From the NCBI GenBank assembly GCA_029936885.1, contig JAPYRR010000007.1:1-47535 (forward strand): 47,535 nt of DNA, read 5' to 3'. The position numbers and the translations under genes were made by a program. The stretch comes from Fidelibacterota bacterium. Lineage in GTDB: Bacteria; Fidelibacterota; Marinisomatia; Marinisomatales; UBA1611. Positions 19,030-30,600 of the stretch are shown piece by piece (the first letter of the stretch is position 1; each line of letters begins with the position of its first letter). The notes under the pieces are model-generated. The model ran no database searches. It was not told the DNA's origin and was given only the letters and a program-made list of their open reading frames with translations.

Positions 19030-19442
19030 TAGAGAGATCTCCTTTCAACGACTTTAGTTTTAATCGGAAGCTTATGGCCTGCGTTTCTAAATGCTTCATC
19101 AGCTTGCTCACGAGTTACTCCATCAACTTCAAATAAAATTCGCCCCGGCTTAACGACTGCAATCCAATGACTCAATGCACCCTTACCTTTACCCATACGA
19201 GTTTCTGCAGGACGCGATGTAACAGGCTTGTCTGGAAAAATACGAATCCACATTTTTCCAATTTTTCTAACAACACGAGAAATCACGATACGAGATGCCT
19301 CAATTTGTCTAGCTGTAACCCAACCAGACTCGATGGCTTTTAAACCGTAACTTCCAAAGGCGACATGATTCCCCCGCATAGCCATGCCTCTTCGGTTTCC
19401 TCGATGTGCTCTTCTATATTTAACTTTTTTTGGTTCTAACAT
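19029..19442 (-). CDS. rplP: 50S ribosomal protein L16
   Basis: [51 protein letters not shown]. Confidence 0.97.
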   Translation of the reverse strand: MLEPKKVKYRRAHRGNRRGMAMRGNHVAFGSYGLKAIESGWVTARQIEASRIVISRVVRKIGKMWIRIFPDKPVTSRPAETRMGKGKGALSHWIAVVKPGRILFEVDGVTREQADEAFRNAGHKLPIKTKVVERRSL

Positions 19443-19455
19443 TTAAATTCTCTTG

Positions 19456-20085
19456 TCAACTATATTGCCCGTTACAAATCCATACCTTAATACCGATAAC
19501 ACCATACTGTGTATGTGCTTCAGTCAGAGCATAATCAATATCAGCTCTCAACGTATGTAGAGGAACACTACCATCAGAAAATTTCTCACTTCGCGCAATT
19601 TCAACACCACCTAGACGACCAGCAACATTTATGCGTATACCTTCCGCTCCCATCCTCATTGTAGATTGAATCGTTTTATTCACAACTCGTCGATAGGAAA
19701 TTTTCTTTTTCAATTGATGGGCAATATTAGAGCCTACCAAAGCAGCATTCAACTCTGGACGCTTTACTTCAGAAATATTTATTTGAGCATCTTTCTTACC
19801 CGTCAATTGTCGTAATTCTTTTTTCAATCGATTCACTTCTTCACCGCCACGACCGATGACAATTCCAGGACGAGCTGTATGAATCGTGATAGTTACTTTT
19901 TTGGATGTTCGTGCAATTTCAACTTTGGAAATCCCAGCATTTGGGAGACGATGTGAAATATATTTACGAATCCGAACATCTTCTTCCAATTCATTTTTAA
20001 ATTTATTTTTTGGCGCAAACCAATTGGAACTCCAATTCTTTTTGACAATTAATCTATATCCAACTGGATGTGTTTTTTGACCCAA
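19456..20085 (-). CDS. rpsC: 30S ribosomal protein S3
   Basis: MGQKTHPVGYRL...TARPGIVIGRGGEEVNRLKKEL. Confidence 0.97.
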   Translation of the reverse strand: MGQKTHPVGYRLIVKKNWSSNWFAPKNKFKNELEEDVRIRKYISHRLPNAGISKVEIARTSKKVTITIHTARPGIVIGRGGEEVNRLKKELRQLTGKKDAQINISEVKRPELNAALVGSNIAHQLKKKISYRRVVNKTIQSTMRMGAEGIRINVAGRLGGVEIARSEKFSDGSVPLHTLRADIDYALTEAHTQYGVIGIKVWICNGQYS

Positions 20086-20096
20086 AAGAGACCTCG

Positions 20097-20441
20097 TTAA
20101 TTTCCGTCGGTTACGACGATTGTTACATGACTGGTGGGCCTACGAAGTCTTGCTGCTCGCCCCATAGACGCAGCACGAAATCGCTTCATAACGGGACCAC
20201 CATCAACAAATGCTTCTTTAACTCCCAAGCCTTCAGGATCAATATTTGATTCTTCATTTTGGCTCAAAAGGTTTGCAACAGCAGACCTAAGAGTTTTTTC
20301 TATCACTACTGCAGCTTTTTCTGGAGAAAAATGTAATTGATTCAGCGCTTCACCAACTTTTAATCCACGCACACTATCGAGAGTTTTTCGAATCTTACGA
20401 GGAGATTGATGAATATATCGCGCAACTGCTTTAGCTTCCAT
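20097..20441 (-). CDS. rplV: 50S ribosomal protein L22
   Basis: AVARYIHQSPRKIRKTLDSVRGL...RFRAASMGRAARLRRPTSHVTIVV. Confidence 0.97.
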   Translation of the reverse strand: MEAKAVARYIHQSPRKIRKTLDSVRGLKVGEALNQLHFSPEKAAVVIEKTLRSAVANLLSQNEESNIDPEGLGVKEAFVDGGPVMKRFRAASMGRAARLRRPTSHVTIVVTDGN

Positions 20442-20443
20442 GA

Positions 20444-20713
20444 TTAATTCTTCCTATCACCAGAATGCATTCTAAATGTACGAGTGGGTGAAAATTCACC
20501 CAACTTATGACCTACCATGTTTTCATAAATAAAAACAGGTATAAATTTATTCCCATTGTGAATTGCTAGAGTATTTCCAACAAATTCAGGAGTAATCATT
20601 GATCTTCTTGACCAAGTTTTAATTACTTTTTTCTTACCACTGTCATTCATCATTTGAATCTTCTTTAAAAGCTTTTCATCGACAAATGGTCCTTTTTTAA
20701 GAGAGCGTGCCAT
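20444..20713 (-). CDS. rpsS: 30S ribosomal protein S19
   Basis: [19 protein letters not shown]...[31 protein letters not shown]. Confidence 0.97.
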   Translation of the reverse strand: MARSLKKGPFVDEKLLKKIQMMNDSGKKKVIKTWSRRSMITPEFVGNTLAIHNGNKFIPVFIYENMVGHKLGEFSPTRTFRMHSGDRKN

Positions 20714-20719
20714 ATAATT

Positions 20720-21544
20720 CTATCGTCTCCGTTTAACGATCATATCGTTAGATTTTTTATTTTTTTTGCGGGTTTTGTACCCTTTAGTTGGCTTCCCCCA
20801 AGGTGTAGTCGGATGACGTCCACCTGAAGATTTACCCTCGCCACCACCCATTGGGTGATCTACCGGATTCATAGCAACACCACGTACCTTTGGCCTACGT
20901 CCTAGCCATCGAGTTCGTCCTGCTTTCCCAGAAACGACTTGTTCATGACTTCGATTACCAACCTGTCCAATAGTAGCCATACAATTATCTCGTACCATCC
21001 GAACTTCGCCAGAGGGCAATTTCAACGTACAAAATCCATCTGCATGCGCCATTACTTGCGCAGAAGCACCTGCAGAACGAACCATTTGTCCGCCTTTCCC
21101 TGGTTCCATTTCAATATTATGGACAAATAATCCAGCTGGAATATTTTTTAACTGTAACGCATTGGCTACTTTAAGTGGTGCATTCTCTCCCGACAAAATA
21201 GGATCACCCACTTTAAGCCCTAAAGGTGAAAGAATATATCTTTTTTCCCCATCGGCATAATGAATAAGAGAGATATAAGCAGATCTATTTGGATCATACT
21301 CAATAGTAGCAACTTTGCCTGGAATATCAAATTTATTTCGCTTGAAATCAATCAATCGGTAGCGCCGCTTATGCCCACCGCCTCTATGTCGAATTGTAAT
21401 TCGTCCGGTATTATTTCTTCCGCCTGTTTTCCGTAGCGCCCTCGTTAAACTTTTTTCTGGTTTATCTGTCGTCAAATCTGCAAAATCCGGTCGGGACGCA
21501 AAACGCGATCCAGGCGTAACTGGCTTTAATTGTCTTACACCCAT
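20720..21544 (-). CDS. rplB: 50S ribosomal protein L2
   Basis: [28 protein letters not shown]...[33 protein letters not shown]. Confidence 0.98.
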   Translation of the reverse strand: MGVRQLKPVTPGSRFASRPDFADLTTDKPEKSLTRALRKTGGRNNTGRITIRHRGGGHKRRYRLIDFKRNKFDIPGKVATIEYDPNRSAYISLIHYADGEKRYILSPLGLKVGDPILSGENAPLKVANALQLKNIPAGLFVHNIEMEPGKGGQMVRSAGASAQVMAHADGFCTLKLPSGEVRMVRDNCMATIGQVGNRSHEQVVSGKAGRTRWLGRRPKVRGVAMNPVDHPMGGGEGKSSGGRHPTTPWGKPTKGYKTRKKNKKSNDMIVKRRR

Positions 21545-21546
21545 GA

Positions 21547-21864
21547 TTAACTCGCTGTTTCTCCACGTAAAAGATCAATAGTTGAACCAGCATCTAATGT
21601 AATGATTGCCTTCTTATAATCAGATCTTTTTCCATTTGTTCTAATTGTACGGCCTCCGCTTCGAACCGTCATTTGCTTATATTTCCCTATCCGATTCATG
21701 GTTGCCACTTTTGAAACCTTAACATCAAATTTCATTTCAATAGCTTTTTTAATCTCTGTTTTATTCGCATCGGAAGACACAAAAAAAGCGAATTTATTTT
21801 CTCGCTCTTCAAGAATTGCCATTTTTTCTGTTAATATTGGTTTAATTATAATTTTTGTATACAT
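21547..21864 (-). CDS. rplW: 50S ribosomal protein L23
   Basis: [45 protein letters not shown]. Confidence 0.96.
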   Translation of the reverse strand: MYTKIIIKPILTEKMAILEERENKFAFFVSSDANKTEIKKAIEMKFDVKVSKVATMNRIGKYKQMTVRSGGRTIRTNGKRSDYKKAIITLDAGSTIDLLRGETAS

Positions 21865-21868
21865 TTTG

Positions 21869-22495
21869 CTAACTCGCCAATATGTCAGTTAATACAGCTA
21901 TACTAGCTTTATCGATCACTAAAATTTCACAATCAATAATATCATATGTGCTTACTTTTGCAGCATCAACCAAATATACATTCCGAAGATTCCTTGAAGC
22001 TTTATCAAGATTATCATCTCTACCGGTAATGAGAATTGTGACTTTTTTATTTTGAATATTTAATTTATTTAAAATGGAAATAAAATCAGAAGTTTTGTGA
22101 CTAGATAACGATAAATCTTCAATCACCATCAAATTACCATCCGCAGCCTTACTTGATAAGACTGAACGACGAGCTAAACGACTCATTTTTTTTGGTAATT
22201 TATGATTGTATTCATGCGGTTCTGGCCCAAATATTGTTCCACCACCTTTCCATAAAGGGGATCTAATTGTTCCTGCACGAGCCATTCCGCGACCTTTCTG
22301 TTTAAAAGGTTTTCTACCACCACCTCTCACTAAAGCTCTATTTTTTGTGGCATGAGTTCCTTGACGCATGTTTGTCATTTCTGCTAAAACAGCTTGACGT
22401 ACAACTGCAGAATTCGGCTCAATACCAAATACAGTATTATCTGCGGTAATATTTCCGGATTTTGATCCATCGAGTGCTATTATATCTAATTTCAT
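21869..22495 (-). CDS. rplD: 50S ribosomal protein L4
   Basis: RQGTHATKNRALVRGGGRKPFKQKGRGMARAGTIRSPLWKGGGTIFGPEPHEYNHKLPKKM. Confidence 0.97.
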   Translation of the reverse strand: MKLDIIALDGSKSGNITADNTVFGIEPNSAVVRQAVLAEMTNMRQGTHATKNRALVRGGGRKPFKQKGRGMARAGTIRSPLWKGGGTIFGPEPHEYNHKLPKKMSRLARRSVLSSKAADGNLMVIEDLSLSSHKTSDFISILNKLNIQNKKVTILITGRDDNLDKASRNLRNVYLVDAAKVSTYDIIDCEILVIDKASIAVLTDILAS

Positions 22496-22496
22496 A

Positions 22497-23114
22497 TTAT
22501 TTTGAAATAATTACGGTTCCGTTTTTTGCACCCGGAACTGCACCTTTTACTAATAATTGATTATTCTCAATATCTACTTTCATGATTTCTAGATTTTCAA
22601 TGGTCACTTTAGAATTACCAAGATGCCCGGCCATTCTCATACCAGGAAAAACACGGGAAGGATCTGATGCTTGCCCAATTGAACCGGGAGCCCTTTCAGT
22701 ATGTCCATTACCATGCGTTTTCCTTTGGCGAGAAAAATTGTGTCTTTTAATTACACCTGCAAAACCTTTTCCTTTCGACGTCCCAGAAACACTTACATAT
22801 TCCCCTTCTTGAAACAGACCTACATGAAATGCCTGACCAGTTTTATATTCAAAACCAGGTACTTTATCAAATTCTACTATTATTTTCTTGGATGAAACAT
22901 TGGCTGCATCAAAATGACCTTGCAGTGGTTTAGTTGTATGCTTGGGCTTTCTTTCACCATATCCAACTTGTATTGCGTCGTACCCATCATTCTTAATTGT
23001 TTTAATTTGGGTTACAGTACATGGCCCCGCATCCAAAACAGTAACAGGAACAATATTCCCATTGTCATCAAAGATTCGAGTCATTCCAACTTTTTTGCCA
23101 ATTAATCCACGCAT
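22497..23114 (-). CDS. rplC: 50S ribosomal protein L3
   Basis: MRGLIGKKVGMTRIFDDNGNIVPVTVLDAGPCTVTQIKT...GTSKGKGFAGVIKRHNF. Confidence 0.97.
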   Translation of the reverse strand: MRGLIGKKVGMTRIFDDNGNIVPVTVLDAGPCTVTQIKTIKNDGYDAIQVGYGERKPKHTTKPLQGHFDAANVSSKKIIVEFDKVPGFEYKTGQAFHVGLFQEGEYVSVSGTSKGKGFAGVIKRHNFSRQRKTHGNGHTERAPGSIGQASDPSRVFPGMRMAGHLGNSKVTIENLEIMKVDIENNQLLVKGAVPGAKNGTVIISK

Positions 23115-23116
23115 GA

Positions 23117-23425
23117 TTAAACCTTAATCTCAATATCTACACCAGCAGGTAAATCTAATTTCATTAGAGATTCAACTGTTTTTGGAGTCGAGTTTAAAAT
23201 ATCAATTAACCGCTTATGGATCTTTGTCTGAAATTGCTCCCGTGATTTTTTATTAACATGAGGGGAACGTAATACAGTATAGATAGAACGTTTTGATGGA
23301 AGCGGAATTGGACCGGAAATAATTGCTCCAGTAGATTTCGCCGTCTTAACAATCTTTTCTGTTGATTTATCTAACAAAATATGATCGTATGCTCTTAAAC
23401 TAATTCTAATCGTTTGATTGGCCAT
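23117..23425 (-). CDS. rpsJ: 30S ribosomal protein S10
   Basis: [61 protein letters not shown]. Confidence 0.97.
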   Translation of the reverse strand: MANQTIRISLRAYDHILLDKSTEKIVKTAKSTGAIISGPIPLPSKRSIYTVLRSPHVNKKSREQFQTKIHKRLIDILNSTPKTVESLMKLDLPAGVDIEIKV

Positions 23426-23434
23426 TATGTTATT

Positions 23435-24625
23435 TTATTCAGTAATTGATGTTACAACACCAGCGCCAACAGTATGACCGCCTTCACGGATTGCAAATCG
23501 AAGCTCTGTATCCATAGCGATAGGTGTAATTAATTCAACATTAAATTCTACATTATCACCCGGCATGACCATTTCTGTTCCACTTTCAAGTGTGACAACA
23601 CCGGTTACGTCTGTTGTACGAAAATAGAACTGAGGACGATACCCATTAAAAAAGGGGGTATGACGACCGCCTTCTTCTTTCTTCAAGATATAGACACTGG
23701 CTTTAAACTTTGTATGCGGTGTAATACTTCCGGGCTTGGCTAAAACCATACCACGACCTAAGTCATCTTTATCAACACCCCGAAGAAGCAATCCTGCATT
23801 ATCGCCAGCTCGACCTTCATCCAAAAGCTTCCTGAACATTTCTATACCAGTGACTGTGGTCTTTGTATCTTTACCCATTCCAAGTATAGAGATTTCATCA
23901 CCTACTTTAACAATTCCACGTTCAATTCGGCCTGTCCCAACCGTTCCACGACCTGTAATGGAAAAAACATCCTCAACAGGCATTAAGAAAGGTTTATCCA
24001 CATCACGTTTTGGTTCCGGGATAAAGGTATCACATGCTTCCATAAGGTCCACAATGCATTGATTAGCGGCTTCATCTCCAGGAGAATTCAACGCATTCAG
24101 TGCCGATCCTTTAATGATGGGTGTATCATCACCCGGAAAATCATATTCATTCAATAAATCACGAAGCTCCATTTCAACCAGTTCTATTAATTCTTCATCA
24201 TCTACCTGATCTGTCTTATTCATAAAGACAACCATAGAAGGAACATTCACCTGCTTAGCCAAGAGCACATGCTCACGGGTTTGAGGCATAGGACCATCTG
24301 CTGCAGATACAACCAGAACGGCACCATCCATCTGAGCTGCTCCTGTAATCATATTTTTGATATAGTCAGCGTGACCGGGACAATCCACGTGAGCATAATG
24401 ACGGTTTTCTGTCTCATACTCTACGTGAGCGGTCTGAATCGTAATACCACGCTCTCGTTCTTCCGGGGCATTATCAATACTATCAAATGGCATTGCCTCA
24501 GCAAAACCACGGGCGCTCTGCACCATGGTAATTGCTGCTGTCAATGTGGTCTTTCCATGATCCACGTGACCAATCGTACCGATGTTCACGTGGGGTTTCG
24601 TTCTTTTAAATTTTTCTTTTGCCAT
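23435..24625 (-). CDS. tuf: Elongation factor Tu (copy 1, TAA stop)
   Basis: [44 protein letters not shown]; 396 aa. Confidence 0.98.
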   Translation of the reverse strand: MAKEKFKRTKPHVNIGTIGHVDHGKTTLTAAITMVQSARGFAEAMPFDSIDNAPEERERGITIQTAHVEYETENRHYAHVDCPGHADYIKNMITGAAQMDGAVLVVSAADGPMPQTREHVLLAKQVNVPSMVVFMNKTDQVDDEELIELVEMELRDLLNEYDFPGDDTPIIKGSALNALNSPGDEAANQCIVDLMEACDTFIPEPKRDVDKPFLMPVEDVFSITGRGTVGTGRIERGIVKVGDEISILGMGKDTKTTVTGIEMFRKLLDEGRAGDNAGLLLRGVDKDDLGRGMVLAKPGSITPHTKFKASVYILKKEEGGRHTPFFNGYRPQFYFRTTDVTGVVTLESGTEMVMPGDNVEFNVELITPIAMDTELRFAIREGGHTVGAGVVTSITE

Positions 24626-24649
24626 TTTTATACTCCAAAGATGTATTTA

Positions 24650-26740
24650 TTAAGAGGCTTTTCCATGTACTTTTTCCAGAATCTCAGTTTCGATACTGGT
24701 TGGTACTTGTTGATATTTTGCAAATTCCATATGAAAAACAGCCCGGCCTTGCGTTATAGATCTAAGATCTGTTACATAGCCAAACATTGCACTTAGTGGA
24801 ACAAATGCCCTTACAACCTGAGCCTGATTACGCTGCTCCATTCCTTCTATTTTCCCTCGGCGTGAGCTTAAGTCCCCCATAACATCGCCTAGGTATTCAT
24901 CGGGGACAATAACTTCAACTCTCATGATTGGCTCCATCAATTTTGGCGATGCTTTTTTACAAGCATCTTTAATTGCCATAGATCCCGCAATTTTAAAAGC
25001 CATTTCCGATGAATCAACATCATGATAAGATCCAAATACGAGTTCAACACGAATATCTTCAATTGGATACCCGGCAATTACACCATTTTTAATAGCTTCT
25101 TTCATACCTGCATCAACCGATGGGATATATTCACGAGGAATAACCCCACCAACAATTTTATTTTCAAAATGATACCCCTTCCCAGGATCATTCGGCTCAA
25201 CATTAATAACGACGTGACCATATTGACCGCGGCCACCAGACTGTCGAACAAATTTCATTTCTACATTAGATACGGCCTTGGTAATAGATTCGCGATATGC
25301 GACCATAGGCATTCCAATATTTGCCCGAACCTTAAATTCACGAAGGAGTCGATCAACTAATATTTCTAAATGTAATTCACCCATTCCAGCAATAATAGTT
25401 TGCCCAGTTTCTTCATCCGTTGAAACACGAAATGTCGGGTCTTCTTCACCCAATTTCTGGAGCCCTCTTGACAACGTATCTTGATCTCCCTTACTTACTG
25501 GTTCTACAGATACAGCCACAACGGGTTCTGGGAAATCCATCGACTCTAGAATAATTTGGTTTTTTTCATCACAAAGCGTATGCCCTGTTTTTACGCGCTT
25601 AAGTCCAATCGCAGCAACAATTTCACCCGTAGAGACACTTTCTCTTTCTTCACGCTTATTGGAATGCATGAGCAATATACGCGAGATTCTTTCTCGTTTG
25701 CCCGATGTTGGATTATAAACATAGGATCCAGCTTTTAACTTTCCAGAATAAACTCTCATATAAGTTAGCTTTCCAACAAATGGATCAGTCATAATTTTAA
25801 AAGCAAGCGCACTAAATGGAGAATCATCACTAGGTTCACGCTTCAATAAAACATCTGAATCACGAGGATCGGTTCCTGTAACAATACCAACATCAAGAGG
25901 TGAAGGTAAAAGATTTACCACCGCATCTAATAATCGCTGCACACCTTTATTTTTGAATGCAGAACCACATAGAGTTGGAATAAAAGTATTATCTATACAC
26001 CCTTTTCTGATTGCTGCTTTTAATTCATCTATAGAAATCTCTTCATCTGAAAGATATTTTTCCATCAGATGCTCATCATAGGTAGCTGTCTCTTCAATAA
26101 GATGATGACGCCATTTATCAGCTTCTTCCTGCATATCCGCAGGAATGTCGCCATATTCAAAATGTGAGCCCATAGAACTTTCATTGTAGAGGATTGATTT
26201 CATCTCCAATAAATCAATGATCCCCGTAAACATTTCGCCCGAACCAATGGGTATAACCAAAGGTAATGGAGCAGCTCCCAACCGGTCTTTAATCATTTTA
26301 ACAACATTAAAAAAGTCAGCACCCACTCGATCCATTTTATTCACAAATGCAATTCGAGGAACATTATATTTATCAGCCTGACGCCAAACTGTTTCGCTTT
26401 GAGGCTCCACACCTCCAACTGCACAAAAAACTCCTACAGCACCATCTAATACCCTAAGAGACCTTTCAACTTCAACAGTGAAATCAACATGCCCAGGCGT
26501 ATCAATAATATTGATTCGATGATCATCCCAAATACAAGTTGTTGCAGCAGATGTAATTGTAATTCCACGCTCTTGCTCTTGTTCCATCCAATCCATAGTT
26601 GCAGCGCCATCATGAACTTCACCAATACGGTGAGTACGACCTGTATAAAACAGAACTCGTTCTGTCAAGGTTGTTTTTCCAGCATCAATGTGGGCCATTA
26701 TGCCAATATTTCTTACATGATCTAATTTTGTATGCTTCAA
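24650..26740 (-). CDS. fusA: Elongation factor G (copy 1)
   Basis: [58 protein letters not shown]; 696 aa. Confidence 0.98.
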   Translation of the reverse strand: MKHTKLDHVRNIGIMAHIDAGKTTLTERVLFYTGRTHRIGEVHDGAATMDWMEQEQERGITITSAATTCIWDDHRINIIDTPGHVDFTVEVERSLRVLDGAVGVFCAVGGVEPQSETVWRQADKYNVPRIAFVNKMDRVGADFFNVVKMIKDRLGAAPLPLVIPIGSGEMFTGIIDLLEMKSILYNESSMGSHFEYGDIPADMQEEADKWRHHLIEETATYDEHLMEKYLSDEEISIDELKAAIRKGCIDNTFIPTLCGSAFKNKGVQRLLDAVVNLLPSPLDVGIVTGTDPRDSDVLLKREPSDDSPFSALAFKIMTDPFVGKLTYMRVYSGKLKAGSYVYNPTSGKRERISRILLMHSNKREERESVSTGEIVAAIGLKRVKTGHTLCDEKNQIILESMDFPEPVVAVSVEPVSKGDQDTLSRGLQKLGEEDPTFRVSTDEETGQTIIAGMGELHLEILVDRLLREFKVRANIGMPMVAYRESITKAVSNVEMKFVRQSGGRGQYGHVVINVEPNDPGKGYHFENKIVGGVIPREYIPSVDAGMKEAIKNGVIAGYPIEDIRVELVFGSYHDVDSSEMAFKIAGSMAIKDACKKASPKLMEPIMRVEVIVPDEYLGDVMGDLSSRRGKIEGMEQRNQAQVVRAFVPLSAMFGYVTDLRSITQGRAVFHMEFAKYQQVPTSIETEILEKVHGKAS

Positions 26741-26761
26741 AGTACTATTCTAATTCAATTA

Positions 26762-27226
26762 TTAACGAAAATGAGCAAATGCTTTATTTGCGTCTGCCAT
26801 GCGATGGGTATCATCTTTCTTCTTGACTGCCCCGCCTTCACCGTTTGCAGCTGAGATTAATTCTGTTGCTAATTTTTCAGACATGGGTTTTCCAGATCGT
26901 CCACCTGCTGCATTTATAATCCACTGTGATGCGAGATAAAAACGACGATTTTTAGGCACTTCAATTGGCACCTGATACGTTGCACCACCAATTCTTCGAG
27001 ATTTGACCTCAACGGATGGAGATGTGTTTTCAATTGCCTTTTCAAAAATCTTTAGCCCGTCCGATTTGGTGCGTTGTTTAATTAAATCCATTGCACCATA
27101 AAAAATCTTTTCAGCTATACCTTTTTTGCCTTGCACCATGACATAGTTAACAAATTTTGCAACTAGTTTATCATTATACACAGGATCTGGTAATATTTGT
27201 CTATGTTCTGGTCGTCTACGTCTCAT
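26762..27226 (-). CDS. rpsG: 30S ribosomal protein S7 (copy 1)
   Basis: [30 protein letters not shown]. Confidence 0.98.
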   Translation of the reverse strand: MRRRRPEHRQILPDPVYNDKLVAKFVNYVMVQGKKGIAEKIFYGAMDLIKQRTKSDGLKIFEKAIENTSPSVEVKSRRIGGATYQVPIEVPKNRRFYLASQWIINAAGGRSGKPMSEKLATELISAANGEGGAVKKKDDTHRMADANKAFAHFR

Positions 27227-27243
27227 ATCTAATTTTAATATTT

Positions 27244-27615
27244 TTACTTAGGCTTTTTCGCCCCATAACGGGAACGACTTGTTTTACGGTCACTCACTCC
27301 TGCAGTGTCCAATGTACCTCTTATAACATGATATCGAACACCAGGTAAATCTTTTACACGCCCCCCTTCAATAAGAACAATACTATGCTCTTGGAGATTA
27401 TGGCCTTCTCCAGGAATGTAAGCCGCAACTTCCATCCCATTAGTTAACCTAACACGTGCGACTTTTCTAAGCGCTGAGTTCGGTTTTTTAGGCGTTGTTG
27501 TGTACACACGTGTGCACACCCCACGTTTTTGGGGGTTGCTCATAAGTGCCGGCGTGCTTGTTTTCTTTAAAACACGTTTCCGGCCTTTGCGAACTAATTG
27601 ATTTATCGTCGGCAT
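27244..27615 (-). CDS. rpsL: 30S ribosomal protein S12 (copy 1)
   Basis: [14 protein letters not shown]...[40 protein letters not shown]. Confidence 0.98.
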   Translation of the reverse strand: MPTINQLVRKGRKRVLKKTSTPALMSNPQKRGVCTRVYTTTPKKPNSALRKVARVRLTNGMEVAAYIPGEGHNLQEHSIVLIEGGRVKDLPGVRYHVIRGTLDTAGVSDRKTSRSRYGAKKPK

Positions 27616-27695
27616 ATCGTTTTATCCAAAGCCTATAAAATTACGAAATATTTTGAAAATACTGCAATAGTCATTTGATTTATTTTCATTTAATT

Positions 27696-30600
27696 TTACG
27701 CGACTGCGTCTTCAAGTAAAGAGTCTGAATCATCGTCATTTTCGTGGACTCCAACAAGTATATCTCTAATACCTGGAGTACCAGTTCCAGCAGGGATCAG
27801 TTTTCCAACCGCAACATTTTCCTTTAATCCCAGTAAATAATCTGTTTTACCCGCAGTGGAAGCGTCCGTTAGCACACGAGTAGTTTCTTGGAAAGACGCT
27901 GCAGATATAAAACTTTCTGTATTTAAAGAAGCTCGTGTTATTCCCATCAAAATTGGCTCAAAAGTTGCCGGTTTTGTTTTTCGATAGGTAGCTACTACCA
28001 TCCCACTAAGTTTCAACTCCTTATTGATCTCAAGAAATTCAGAACGATCAATCATGGTTTCTGATTCCAAATCTGAATCACCCACCTTATCTACAATTAC
28101 CATTTTTGAGATTCTTTCATTCTCTGAAAAGAACTCTTTTTTAGAGATTTTATCCTCTTCAAGAAACCATGTGTCACCCGTATCTTTCACGCTTACTTTT
28201 AACATCATCTGGCCCACAATAACTTCAATATGCTTATCATTAATCTTCACGCCTTGGAGACGATAAACTTCCTGTATTTCATTTACTAGATAATCTCTTA
28301 CTGCTGCAGGTCCTAGGACATGTAAAATATCATTAGGAGAAATCGCGCCTTCACAGAGATTTGTTCCAGCATTAACAAAGTCCCCTTCATGCACGATAAC
28401 ATGTTTTCCATAAGGAATTGAGTATGTTCTTTCTTCTCCATCACTCCCCATAACATGAATCTTTCTTACGCCCCGTTTTGTATCACCAAACCGGACATTA
28501 CCATTGATCTCTGACATTACAGCAGGGTTTGATGGTTTCCGAGATTCAAATAATTCCGCGACTCGCGGTAGTCCACCTGTAATATCTCGAGTTTTACCCA
28601 CATCTTTAGGGATCTTAACTAAGGTTTGCCCACGTTCAACAGATTTTTTATCTGTTACAACTAATGTTGCCTTAACTGGGAGAATAGTTCCACCAGCTAA
28701 AATTTTTCCTTTTTTATCGACAATTTCAATATGTGGGCTAAGTTTCCTGTCTCGCGCCTCTACAACAACCATCTGTTTTTTACCGCCTTCTACAGATTCT
28801 ACAGCGTAAGTATCACCTTCAATAAAATCCTTCAATGAAACTAAACCTGTTTCACGCGCTAAAATGATATCCGTATATGGATCCCATTGAATTAATGTAG
28901 TTTTTGCTGGAATTTCATCACCTTCATTTACAAAGACAGTTGATCCATAAGGAACATTAAATGAAGCATTTTGCTTATCGTCCTTATCTAGAATAAAGAG
29001 TTTTGCATGACGAACCATACATCGTCGAACCTTAGTACCTGCTTCATCAATTGTATCTGCAAAATCGTAATTATCAGAGAAATTTACTCTACCAGGTCGT
29101 TTTGTGACCATTTCAGATTGCTCAATAATTCGAGTAGCAGTACCCCCAATATGAAAAGTACGCAATGTTAACTGCGTACCGGGCTCACCAATACTTTGAG
29201 CAGCACGAATACCGACAGCGGTTCCAATATCAACTAATTGATGAGTTGATAGATCCCAACCGTAACATTTTGCACAACATCCACGTTTTGCTTCACAAGT
29301 TAGGATAGACCGGATACGAACATTTTCAACACCACTATCTCCAATCAATTCAGATTCTTCTTCTTCAATGACCGCTCCAGCTTTTACAACAACTTTCCCT
29401 TTCACAATAAAGTCATCAAGTATGGTTCTTCCTAATATTCGGTCAGCTAAAGGCTCTATAATCTCTTCGCCTTCTTTTAAATCTGCAATAAGAATACCAT
29501 TAATTGTGTTACAATCAGTAATATACACAACCACGTCTTGAGCAACATCCACAAGACGACGTGTTAAATATCCTGCATCAGCTGTTTTCAATGCAGTATC
29601 AGCTAATCCTTTCCGAGCTCCGTGAGTCGAAATAAAATATTCAAAAACGGACAATCCTTCTTTAAAGTTTGATGTAATGGGAGATTCAATGATTTCACCC
29701 ACACCGCCTTTCATAGACTTTTTTGGTTTAGCCATTAATCCACGCATCCCCGCTAACTGCTTAATCTGATCTTGAGAACCACGTGCACCGGAATCCGCCA
29801 TCATATATACGGGATTAAATCCATTACGATCTTTTTTTAATGAATCCATCATCGAACCAGCCACACGATTGGTTGCATGTGTCCAAATATCAATGACCTT
29901 ATTATATCTTTCACCATCGGTTAAGATATGACGATCAAATTTGCTTTTTATTTCATCAACTTTAACCTGTGCTTCATTAAGGATTTCATCTTTCCGATCA
30001 GGTATTAAAATATCGCTTATTGCAATCGACACACCACTGATAGTTGCTATTTTGAATCCGAGATCCTTTAATTTATCCAATAAAAGGACAGTTTGATAAT
30101 TTCCTGTAAGCAAATATGCATTGTTTACAACTTGGGTTAATTTCTTTTTATTAATGACTTCATTAACGAAATCTAAGTTTTCTGGGAGGACTGAATTAAA
30201 GATTATTCGCCCAACAGTTGTATTTTTAATCCATTTCCCATTATAACGTACATTTACAATCGCATGGAGGCCTACAGCTTTATTTTCATAAGCCAATACA
30301 CCTTCTTCAATGGAACTAAATAATTTCCCTTCGCCCTTGTCGCCTTCTTTTGGACAAGTCAAATAGTAACATCCCAATACCATATCCTGAGAAGGGACAG
30401 CAATGGGTTGACCATTTGCTGGATGGAGAATATTATGACTAGCCAACATGAGCATCCTTGATTCCATTTGTGCTTCCAAAGAAAGCGGAACGTGAACGGC
30501 CATTTGGTCACCGTCAAAGTCAGCATTAAAAGCTGAACAAACTAATGGGTGCAATCGGATTGCTTTACCATCTACAAGAACAGGCTGAAATGCCTGAATC

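Noticed and set aside
23940-23990. EF-Tu [13 protein letters not shown] instead of the more usual GRGTVVTGR/GRGTVATGR
   Set aside because: Single substitution outside the classical kirromycin-type resistance sites; probably lineage variation and not interpretable without alignment.
24269-24796. 175 aa + strand ORF antisense to tuf/fusA (and its copy at 39778-40305), and the many other + strand ORFs opposite ribosomal genes
   Set aside because: Codon-constraint shadows of highly conserved minus-strand genes; low-complexity, no recognisable domain, no ribosome-binding site.
27508-27527. Near-palindrome GTGTACACACGTGTGCACAC
   Set aside because: Lies in rpsL codons for the conserved VCTRVYTT segment; best explained by Val/Thr/Cys codon choice.
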